Positions 1 through 5,589 of a stretch of DNA of 6,213 bases are shown in pieces. Position 1 is the stretch's first letter, and each line of letters starts with the position of its first letter. Position numbers and translations under genes: made by a program. The stretch is taken from the NCBI GenBank assembly GCA_005791855.1, contig SXUH01000093.1:1-6213 (forward strand). Reading direction: 5' to 3'. The notes beneath the pieces are model-generated. The model made no database searches and was not told the DNA's origin. It saw only the letters and a program-made list of their open reading frames with translations. The DNA is from Bdellovibrionales bacterium. Its GTDB lineage: Bacteria; Bdellovibrionota; Bacteriovoracia; Bacteriovoracales; Bacteriovoracaceae.

Positions 1-717
1 CTTGCCGGAGCTATCCCGGATCCGTCTGACCTTTGCCGCGGGCTTCGGCACTGGTACCTGGGCCTGGACCTTACCACCGCTTCGCTGGGGTCGATTCGGT
101 CCGAAGCTTTCCCTCGGCACGTCCGCAGGGACCTTGGCCTCCATCCTCTTGGAGATCTCCGCGAGGAGGGTCATCTCGGCGATGGAGAAGGGTTTCTCCT
201 CGAGCACCGAGAACCGGTCCCGACGCTCCTTGGTGTCTCCGAAGCCGAAGTCGTTGAGGAAGAGGTTGTACTCCTGCTCGAGGGTCTTGTCGGCGAAGCG
301 TTCGGTCGGGGGCGTCTTCTTGGTGAACCAGCTCAGCTCCTCGGTGATCCGCTTCTCGAGGTCCTTCTTGAGATCCCGGTCTTCGCTGGCCTGAGTCTTC
401 TGCGCCGGGGAATCCGCGCTGTCGTAGACGCACTCGATCTGTCCCTGGGCCGTGGCATGCTTGTAGGTGAGCTGGCCCCCGGACTCGGAGAGGCCTAGCT
501 TCGAGGGCCTCGTGTCGAGGGGGAGGGTGCGGACGTAGGAATCTTTCTTTAGGGATACCTTTTCGGAGGTTAGTGGGTCTAGGGTGAGCGTCTCCGGGCA
601 TCCGGCGCCTTTGGGATGAGCCAGGCGGTACTCGCCGGAGAGGTCCTCGAGGCTCATGGCCCGGGAAAACGCCGTCGTCGATAGCACCGATAGGAACACC
701 AATAGTGTGAGTCTCAT
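1..717 (-). CDS. Secreted protein of unknown function, 3'-truncated by window edge
   Basis: This is the first 239 codons of a minus-strand gene that starts with ATG at 717 and stays open to the left edge, so the C-terminus is missing. Residues 1-18 form a signal peptide: Arg at position 2, a hydrophobic stretch (LTLLVFLSVLSTTAF), then likely signal peptidase I cleavage near AFS or SRA. There is no lipobox cysteine. The mature part opens with LEDLSGEYRL, followed by Cys40 (GCPETLTL) and Cys96 (IECVYDS). These could form a disulfide in a small beta-rich domain of about 80 residues. Residues 110-190 are charged and probably helical. Residues 195-239 are rich in Pro, Lys, Arg and Gln and look like a flexible basic tail or linker. 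I do not recognise the family. A purine-rich ribosome binding site (AAGGGG, 723-728) lies 5 nt upstream. It is divergent from the LysR-family gene. The reading frame is well supported by the signal peptide and RBS; the function is unknown. Confidence 0.85.
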   Translation of the reverse strand, partial: MRLTLLVFLSVLSTTAFSRAMSLEDLSGEYRLAHPKGAGCPETLTLDPLTSEKVSLKKDSYVRTLPLDTRPSKLGLSESGGQLTYKHATAQGQIECVYDSADSPAQKTQASEDRDLKKDLEKRITEELSWFTKKTPPTERFADKTLEQEYNLFLNDFGFGDTKERRDRFSVLEEKPFSIAEMTLLAEISKRMEAKVPADVPRESFGPNRPQRSGGKVQAQVPVPKPAAKVRRIRDSSGK

Positions 718-925
718 ACCTTCCCCTTCTTTTAGATACCGGGAGAATTGCGAACGTGGTGCCAACTCCGGTTCGACCGCCCGGGGTGAAGATTCGGAGC
801 CTTAAGGCTGGTCTCCCGCCTAGACTGCCGAAATTTTTGACATCCGTCAGAGTTTGGCCAGTCTCCGAATTCCCAAAGGGTGCCGGCCATGTTAAGACCA
901 GAAGTCAATCTAACAAGGATCCGCC
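718..925. promoter_or_regulatory. Divergent intergenic region with palindromes, possible operator/promoters
   Basis: This 208-bp gap separates the minus-strand secreted-protein gene from the plus-strand LysR-family gene. It contains a perfect 12-bp palindrome, AGCCTTAAGGCT (798-809), and an inverted pair, ATTCGGAG (792-799) with CTCCGAAT (863-870). There is a consensus -35-like TTGACA at 837-842, embedded in a small dyad, TGAC-N4-GTCA (838-849). No good -10 hexamer follows the TTGACA at 16-18 bp. LysR-type regulators commonly bind dyads upstream of their own, often divergent, gene, so these are candidate operator sites. That role is inference. Confidence 0.4.
915..919 (+). promoter_or_regulatory. 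Ribosome binding site AAGGA deciding a GTG start
   Basis: AAGGA lies 6 nt upstream of the GTG at 926. The first in-frame ATG, at 941, would be 21 nt away from it. The spacing therefore favours GTG as the start of the LysR-family gene. Confidence 0.7.
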
Positions 926-1816
926 GTGATCGAATCATCCATGCTTCAGGTCCTGATCGCTCTCTCCAACAACGAGAGCATCTCGAAGGCCGCGGAGGAA
1001 CTCAACGTGACCCAGAGTGCGGTCTCCCAGGCGCTCAAGAACCTCGAATCCAAGGTCGGCTTCCCAGTGGTCACCCGGCAGGGGAAATCGGTCAACGTCA
1101 CCGAGAACGGCATGCGCCTGGCGAAGGTCGCCAAGCAGTACATCAAGCGCATCGAAGAGACCATCGAGCAGATCCACCTGGAGAACCACGAGATCAAGGG
1201 GCGCTTGCACGTCGGCTCGCTCTACGGCCTGGGGAAGACGTGGCTCTCGAGCCGGATGCTCGACTTCCTCTCCGCCTACCCGGAGCTCGAGGTCCGGCTC
1301 TCCATGGACTTCCCGGAGACCATCATCAAGAAGTTCGAGCAGCACGAGATCGACTGCCTCATCCTCCCGGAGTACCTCGTCCCGGCCTACGCGGAGAAGC
1401 TCGACCTCCACTCGGAGCACACGACGCTGGTGTTCTCGAGTAAGTACCCGATCACCGGGGCCACCGAGCTCAAGGACCTAGTGAACTACCCCATCATCTT
1501 CTACGAAAACAACGATCCGAACTTCTACCGCTGGTGCCGGGAGAAGTTCGGGGTGGTTCCCCGGAACCTCAAGCCGCGGCTGGTGGTCAACTCCTTCGGC
1601 CAGATGCTCCAGGCGGTGAACGAGGGCCTTGGTCTGGCGGTGGTTCCGACCCACGTCCTCAAGCGCTCCGGACAGAAGCAGAACCTCAAGACCGTCGGAA
1701 AGGACTTCGAGGTCTTCAGCAACAAGGTTTCCTTCGCCTTCCACAACGACGAAGCCCAGAGCTACAAGATCAAAGAACTCTACAAGTTCTTGCTGGAAGC
1801 TGCCAAAGAACTGTGA
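926..1816 (+). CDS. LysR-family transcriptional regulator
   Basis: A 296-residue protein, the usual length for LysR-type regulators. The N-terminal winged helix-turn-helix covers about residues 5-65, with the recognition region SISKAAEELNVTQSAVSQAL at 18-37 followed by KNLESKVGFPVV, the classic LysR pattern. A long linker helix (about 65-90) leads to a substrate-binding-protein-like effector domain that begins at GRLHVGS (92-98). Typical effector-domain elements are IDCLILPEY (132-140) and EGLGLAVVP (213-221). It should bind DNA as a dimer or tetramer in the cytoplasm and respond to a small ligand; neither ligand nor targets can be named from the sequence. The GTG start is chosen because of the well-placed AAGGA. 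The TGA stop shares its A with the ATG of the next gene, so it is probably co-transcribed and translationally coupled with a tRNA nucleotidyltransferase-family gene, an unusual partner. The family call is firm; the regulon is unknown. Confidence 0.95.
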   Translation: MIESSMLQVLIALSNNESISKAAEELNVTQSAVSQALKNLESKVGFPVVTRQGKSVNVTENGMRLAKVAKQYIKRIEETIEQIHLENHEIKGRLHVGSLYGLGKTWLSSRMLDFLSAYPELEVRLSMDFPETIIKKFEQHEIDCLILPEYLVPAYAEKLDLHSEHTTLVFSSKYPITGATELKDLVNYPIIFYENNDPNFYRWCREKFGVVPRNLKPRLVVNSFGQMLQAVNEGLGLAVVPTHVLKRSGQKQNLKTVGKDFEVFSNKVSFAFHNDEAQSYKIKELYKFLLEAAKEL

Positions 1817-3018
1817 TGAAGATCCAGACCTTCGAGCCGAAGAGATTCCTCTCCCAACTTCCGGACTTCTTCCTCCCCGTCTACGACCAGCTCTCCGTCT
1901 TGGGCTTCACGCCGGTGCTGGTCGGGGGAGTGGTCCGGGACTACTTCCTCACCGGGAAGATCGGCAAGGATTGGGACGTGGAGCTCTACCACACCACCGT
2001 CGCCTTCAACATCGACCAGTGGAAGCAACTCGGGAAGCGGCTCGCTTCCCTGGGCCGGGTAACCTACCTGCCCTTCGAGATCCTCCGGCTGGACGTGGGG
2101 GGCCATCAGGTCGAACTCTCTCCACCCCGGATCGAGCACTTCCTTCCTGAGCTCCAGAGCAAGGGGCACAAGAACTTCACCGCAGAGTTCGACTATAAAC
2201 TCCCGTTCGAGAAGAGTGTCCTGCGCCGGGACTTCACCATCAACGCCATGGGGATCCGCTTGAGCTCCCGGGACGGGGCGGAGTTCCTGGATCCGCTCTC
2301 GGGCCTCGACCACCTGAGAGAAGGGGTGCTCGTGCCCTGCGGAAAGGACTTTCAAAAAGATCCTGTTCGGTTCCTTCGGGCCCTCCGCTTTGCCGGGAAG
2401 CTTAACTTCAGGATGGGCCCGGAGCTCACCGAACTCCTCCGGACCATGGGCCCTCTGGACTACTCGGCGGCCTACCTGTGGTCGGAGATGCAGAAGTCCG
2501 GTGACCCGCTGACGTTCCTCGAAAAGCTCCTAAAGGAGCGGGATCTCCACCCGGAGCTCCGGCTTCCGGTGGACACGGAGTTCCTGGCAAAGCTGAGCGA
2601 GCTCAGGAGTAATCTAGAGAATCCTGCCGACCACAACGCCTGGGTCATGGCCCTCTGCTGGTGCGGGCTTTCCTGGGAAAAGTGGCAGACCTATTTTTCT
2701 CTCGGGAAGGACGCGGGCGCACGCCTCGCCCGGTGGGTCGACGCCAGCCGGGCGTTCAGCAAGATCATGCCGGAGTCCTTCCATGGCGAATTCGAAGAGA
2801 TTAAAGACCTGCCGGGCTTCGGCCAGCTCTTTGACTGGTACTTCACCACCCGCAACCTCCTTCAAAAAAATCCCGAGCTACCTCTGCTTAAAGTCATCGG
2901 AGAGCATTTGCCGCACTGGATCCATCTCTACCAGTTCGAAGCGCCTAAAGATGTGAAGCACATCGATCCTCCGCTTCGGGCCAAGTACCAGGTCTGGAAC
3001 CTATGCCAGCGCTTATAA
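1816..3018 (+). CDS. CCA tRNA nucleotidyltransferase / poly(A) polymerase family protein
   Basis: A 400-residue class II template-independent nucleotidyltransferase of the DNA polymerase beta superfamily. Such enzymes add or repair the 3' CCA of tRNA, or add A tails to RNA. The head-domain motifs occur in order: VLVGGVVRD (34-42), the metal-binding DxD in KDWDVE (Asp52, Asp54), HQVELSPPRIE (97-107) holding the probable third carboxylate Glu100, and RRDFTINAMG (137-146). DPLSGLDHLREGVLVP (159-174) and then FQKDPVRFLRALRFAG (179-194) match the neck region that reads the incoming base. The usual EDxxR appears here as KDxxR. No HD phosphohydrolase domain is apparent in the C-terminal 200 residues, which are helical and divergent. 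The ATG at 1816 overlaps the preceding TGA (TGATG). The same frame is open upstream to 1534, but there it only shadows the LysR gene. Family assignment is firm; CCA-adding versus A-adding specificity cannot be settled by eye, since no clear poly(A) polymerase signature is seen. Confidence 0.93.
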   Translation: MKIQTFEPKRFLSQLPDFFLPVYDQLSVLGFTPVLVGGVVRDYFLTGKIGKDWDVELYHTTVAFNIDQWKQLGKRLASLGRVTYLPFEILRLDVGGHQVELSPPRIEHFLPELQSKGHKNFTAEFDYKLPFEKSVLRRDFTINAMGIRLSSRDGAEFLDPLSGLDHLREGVLVPCGKDFQKDPVRFLRALRFAGKLNFRMGPELTELLRTMGPLDYSAAYLWSEMQKSGDPLTFLEKLLKERDLHPELRLPVDTEFLAKLSELRSNLENPADHNAWVMALCWCGLSWEKWQTYFSLGKDAGARLARWVDASRAFSKIMPESFHGEFEEIKDLPGFGQLFDWYFTTRNLLQKNPELPLLKVIGEHLPHWIHLYQFEAPKDVKHIDPPLRAKYQVWNLCQRL

Positions 3019-3539
3019 AAAACTACCTGGACCTCAGGGACGATCTGGCGGCAAACCAAGAGCTAACCGAGATCTTCTTTGAGAGTTCCACCAAGAAGGA
3101 CTTCAAGGACGAAGAAGAGAGAAGGGCCTTCCACTGGAAGTACCTGGGATACTACCTTTCGACCTATCCGCAATATGCCTGGGTGGCGCTAGATAAGGGT
3201 GTGCTCGGCTACCTGGTGGGGACTCCAGTTTCTGATACTTCGGAACTTGTTTCTCTTCAACCACACCTTGCCGCGTTTAAGGAATTTTACTCTGACTACC
3301 CGGCTCATTTGCACATCAACTGCCATGCGAGGTCCCGTGGACTTGGGATCGGAACTTTACTTACTCTAAAATTTATAGAGCAGCTGCAAAATGAGAAGTG
3401 TAAGGGCCTTCATATTATGACGGGAGTAGGGTCTGCAAACTGCTCATTTTACAGGAAGTTGGGTTTTGATTTTGAGCAAGAAAAGCCATTCGGCACAGCA
3501 GCGATTTATTTTATGGGTAAGTCTTTGACTGACAATTAA
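3003..3539 (+). CDS. GNAT-family N-acetyltransferase
   Basis: A 178-residue single-domain GNAT protein, expected to transfer an acetyl group from acetyl-CoA to an unknown amine in the cytoplasm. The acetyl-CoA pyrophosphate-binding motif A is clear: HLHINCHARSRGLGIGTLL (102-120) contains R-x-x-G-x-G (Arg112, Gly115, Gly117). Motif B follows as KGLHIMTGVGSANCSFYRKLGF (134-155), with the Asn and FYxKLGF typical of the fold. The PAHLHI (100-105) plus KGLHI plus N-x-x-FY arrangement resembles the acetyltransferase-like family seen in O-GlcNAcase C-terminal domains and bacterial relatives. This is pattern recognition, not a search result. The ATG lies within the 3' end of the nucleotidyltransferase gene (16-nt overlap), which implies translational coupling; no strong Shine-Dalgarno sequence is visible. 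From about position 3200 on, codon use becomes AT-richer than in the gene's own 5' part. The substrate is unknown. Confidence 0.9.
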   Translation: MPALIKNYLDLRDDLAANQELTEIFFESSTKKDFKDEEERRAFHWKYLGYYLSTYPQYAWVALDKGVLGYLVGTPVSDTSELVSLQPHLAAFKEFYSDYPAHLHINCHARSRGLGIGTLLTLKFIEQLQNEKCKGLHIMTGVGSANCSFYRKLGFDFEQEKPFGTAAIYFMGKSLTDN

Positions 3540-3541
3540 CT

Positions 3542-3571
3542 TTGACAGTTCTGGTCAGGGAACCGTAACGT
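3542..3571 (+). promoter_or_regulatory. Possible promoter for the mltA-like gene
   Basis: The 61-bp gap between the acetyltransferase stop and the mltA-like start contains a perfect -35 hexamer, TTGACA (3542-3547). With an 18-bp spacer this is followed by TAACGT (3566-3571), a weak -10. A T-rich run (3582-3588) lies downstream, just before the RBS. The perfect -35 suggests that the transglycosylase gene has its own promoter, but the poor -10 keeps this tentative. Confidence 0.35.
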
Positions 3572-3591
3572 CATAACTGTGTTTTTTTAAT

Positions 3592-3595
3592 GAGG
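3592..3595 (+). promoter_or_regulatory. Ribosome binding site deciding the mltA-like start
   Basis: GAGG (within TGAGG, 3591-3595) lies 5 nt upstream of ATG 3601 but only 2 nt upstream of the adjacent in-frame TTG at 3598. The ATG is therefore preferred. Confidence 0.6.
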
Positions 3596-3600
3596 TTTTG

Positions 3601-4752
3601 ATGAAGAAAATATTATTTCTAGTTATGGTAATCAGTAGCTCAGCTGTCTTCGCGACAACCGACGTAACTCCCACCCAACGAGTGAATCAGTCACTAACCT
3701 TCAGTGATGATATGGAGTTTGAGAATCTCGAGATGGCCATCGACCGCCAGCTAGTTTCGTACAACTCGGCGCGTCTGTCTGGAAATATTCGTCTAGGGAA
3801 GGATACCTATCCTAAGACGGCATTGAGAGAATCTCTCGAACTACTCAGGAGCCTCGCCGTCCGGACCCGGAAGTGTCTTCGGGCAAAGAGGGAAGCTTCC
3901 TGCATGAGCGCCTTCAACAAAGAGATCAATAACAAGTTTGCCATCTACAAACCCGTTCCGGCGAAGACCGAGCCCGGGTATCGGAGTAAGAACGGCACGC
4001 ACTTCACGGCCTACTACTCCCCAGACCTCACCGGCTCCCGGGTTCAGACCGCGAGGTTCAAAAGACCGATCTACAAGCTTCCGCCGAACCCGGAGGATCA
4101 GAACGCCACCCGCGTGGACATCGACTACCGCGGGGCCCTGAGCGGGAAGGGCCTGGAGCTCTTCTACGTGGAGGAGTCCTTCTTCGACCTCTACCTCCTG
4201 CACGTCCAGGGCGGGGGCCGGATCAAGATCAAGAACCCGGACGGCACCTCGGAGCTGAAGTACCTGAGCTACGCCGGGAAGAATAACAGGCCCTTCCAGA
4301 TGATCTACAAGTACATGCTCTCCAAGGGGTACCTGAAGCCGGGCCAGGCCGGGATCCCGGGCCAGCGGAGGTTCCTCGCAGAGAACCCGGAGAAGGAAGA
4401 GGAGATCTTCGCCTCCTGCCCGTCGTACATCTACTTCAAAGAATCAGAGGAAGAGCCGGTGGGCCTGGATAACATCCCCCTCACCGAAGGCCGCTCCCTG
4501 GCCATCGACAACTCCATCTACAAGACCATGGGGATGATCAACTTCGTGAAGACCGTGAAGGCGAGCAAGGTTGATGGTTCGGGCAAGGTGGAGAAGGTTC
4601 CGTTCTCGAGGTTCTTCATCTCCCAGGATAAGGGGGGAGCGATCCGGGGGAACGCCCGCTGCGATCTCTACTTCGGGTACGGCCCACTGGCCGAGCTCAC
4701 CGCCTACAACATGAACGAGCAGGGCGAGCAGTACTTCCTCATGAAGAAGTAG
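3601..4752 (+). CDS. mltA: MltA-type membrane-bound-like lytic murein transglycosylase A
   Basis: A 383-residue exported protein. Enzymes of this family cleave the MurNAc-GlcNAc glycosidic bond of peptidoglycan to leave a 1,6-anhydroMurNAc end, in the periplasm. Residues 1-18 form a signal peptide (MKK, then a hydrophobic core, then SSSAVFA) with likely cleavage after Ala18. There is no lipobox Cys, so unlike the E. coli lipoprotein it should be soluble or peripherally attached. The MltA barrel begins near FTAYYSP (135-141) and continues through TRVDIDYRGAL (170-180), YLLHVQGGGRI (198-208; family usually QGSG), SYIYF (275-279) and LTEGRSLAID (294-303). The C-terminal 3D-type segment carries SQDKGGAIRG (341-350) and ARCDLYFGYGPLAE (352-365). 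The aspartates Asp343 and Asp355 match the family's conserved acid positions, including the catalytic one. Residues 19-130 are a poorly conserved N-terminal region. The first 80 codons are notably AT-richer than the rest. The gene converges with, and directly abuts, the Nif3-like gene. Confidence 0.93.
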   Translation: MKKILFLVMVISSSAVFATTDVTPTQRVNQSLTFSDDMEFENLEMAIDRQLVSYNSARLSGNIRLGKDTYPKTALRESLELLRSLAVRTRKCLRAKREASCMSAFNKEINNKFAIYKPVPAKTEPGYRSKNGTHFTAYYSPDLTGSRVQTARFKRPIYKLPPNPEDQNATRVDIDYRGALSGKGLELFYVEESFFDLYLLHVQGGGRIKIKNPDGTSELKYLSYAGKNNRPFQMIYKYMLSKGYLKPGQAGIPGQRRFLAENPEKEEEIFASCPSYIYFKESEEEPVGLDNIPLTEGRSLAIDNSIYKTMGMINFVKTVKASKVDGSGKVEKVPFSRFFISQDKGGAIRGNARCDLYFGYGPLAELTAYNMNEQGEQYFLMKK

Positions 4753-5523
4753 TCAGGCCGGGTTTTCCGAATCGAAGAATTCGCAGTCGAGGTTTGGAAA
4801 CTCCGTCTTTAGCTTCTCCCGCAAGGCATTCACTCCGAACCGCTCCGTCGCGTGGTGGCCACCGGCGAAGTAGTGGATCCCGGCCTCGATGGCGTCGTGC
4901 CAGTTGTACTCGGAGATCTCCCCGGTGAGGTAGGCGTCCAGGCCCTCGTCCCGGGCCCTGGTCCACTCATTGTTGGCACCGCCGGTGATGATCCCGAGAC
5001 CCTTGATGAGTTTGTTCTCATCCGGTGAAGCGAGGATGACCTTGTGGCGGAGAACCGTTTCTAGCTGGGCCAAGAGAGTTTTGGCGGCCACGGGGGTAGG
5101 GAAGGTGCCCTTGATACCCAGAGGCTGCTTTTTGTATAGGGCGAAGGGCTCGAGCTCGCCTAAGCCAAGCCTCCGGGCCAGGGCAGCGGCGTTCCCCACT
5201 TCCAGGTGGGCGTCCAGGGGAAGATGGTAGGCCAGGAGATTCAAATCGTTTTTGATACAGAGCTTAACTCTCTCCCCCCAGGGCCCGGTGATGGGTCTAG
5301 CACCCTCGTGCTTCCAGAAAATTCCATGGTGGACGATGAGAGCGTCCGCCTTCCACTGGATGGCCTTCTTTATCGAATCCTGGGTGGCGGACACCGCGAA
5401 GGCTATGCGGCGCAGGTCTTCCCTCCCGGCCACCTGCAGGCCATTGGGAGAGTAGTCTTCGAAGAGGGAAGGTGAGAGTAGGCGACTTAAGTAGTTTACG
5501 AGTTCGGTGACCGTCGTGGACAT
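4753..5523 (-). CDS. Nif3/YbgI (DUF34) family dinuclear metal-binding protein
   Basis: A 256-residue protein, close in length to E. coli YbgI. The family forms a hexameric ring with a two-metal site per subunit. It is often labelled GTP cyclohydrolase 1 type 2 homolog, but its cellular role is not settled. Metal-site motifs are intact: ALIVHHGIFW (61-70; His65, His66), AYHLPLD (98-104; Asp104) followed by VGNAAALARRLGL, and AGGHHATERFGV (210-221, with GGHHATE at 221-227 once helix offsets are counted; ligands His223 and Glu227). YSPNGLQV (24-31) is the usual N-terminal NxGLQV signature, and LTGEISEYNWHDA (199-211) precedes the last ligand motif. The ATG at 5523 is chosen because AAGGA sits 7 nt upstream and the NGLQV motif then falls at its usual distance. 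The stop (4753-4755) touches the mltA stop, leaving no room between the two genes. It is divergent from the aldolase gene. Family call firm, function uncertain. Confidence 0.94.
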   Translation of the reverse strand: MSTTVTELVNYLSRLLSPSLFEDYSPNGLQVAGREDLRRIAFAVSATQDSIKKAIQWKADALIVHHGIFWKHEGARPITGPWGERVKLCIKNDLNLLAYHLPLDAHLEVGNAAALARRLGLGELEPFALYKKQPLGIKGTFPTPVAAKTLLAQLETVLRHKVILASPDENKLIKGLGIITGGANNEWTRARDEGLDAYLTGEISEYNWHDAIEAGIHYFAGGHHATERFGVNALREKLKTEFPNLDCEFFDSENPA

Positions 5524-5589
5524 GCGTGATTCCTTTTCATTTACCTCTAAGTTTAATACTATTTGGTCGTCTAAAACAAAGGATACATC
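5524..5589. promoter_or_regulatory. Short divergent promoter region between nif3-like and fba genes
   Basis: This 66-bp AT-rich gap must hold the 5' signals of both flanking genes. For the aldolase a weak sigma70-like pair is possible: TTTTCA (5534-5539), a 17-bp spacer, then TACTAT (5557-5562). In the minus direction TATTAA around the same position could act as a -10, but no matching -35 at good spacing is evident. The aldolase RBS is AAGGA (5579-5583), 6 nt before its ATG. Confidence 0.4.
5531..5535 (-). promoter_or_regulatory. Ribosome binding site of the Nif3-like gene
   Basis: Read on the minus strand this is AAGGA, 7 nt before the ATG at 5523. It supports that start over the in-frame upstream extension to 5643, which would run into the divergent aldolase gene. 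Confidence 0.7.

Noticed and set aside
71..601. A 176-residue minus-strand open frame overlapping the secreted-protein gene
   Set aside because: Out of frame with the signal-peptide-bearing gene, low-complexity (rich in Arg, Pro, Gly) and without an RBS. It is a product of high-GC codon bias.
935..1420. Long antisense open frame within the LysR-family gene
   Set aside because: Leu/Glu/Val/Asp-rich mirror of the biased codons on the other strand, with no recognisable motif or RBS.
1534..1815. In-frame 94-codon upstream extension of the nucleotidyltransferase
   Set aside because: It lies inside the LysR coding region, reads as low-complexity protein, and the family's N-terminus fits the ATG at 1816.
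2864..2870. Run of seven A in the nucleotidyltransferase gene as a programmed frameshift site
   Set aside because: The frame continues normally through it, there is no downstream stimulatory structure by eye, and no alternative product would be meaningful.
3524..3546. Repeated TTTGAC (3524-3529 and 3541-3546) as a terminator or operator after the acetyltransferase gene
   Set aside because: These are direct, not inverted, repeats with only a 4-bp possible stem; too short to support a separate call.
4768..4783. Small hairpin CGAAT/ATTCG near the mltA/nif3 junction as a terminator
   Set aside because: Stem of only 5 bp and no T-run on either strand; it lies within the Nif3 C-terminal codons.
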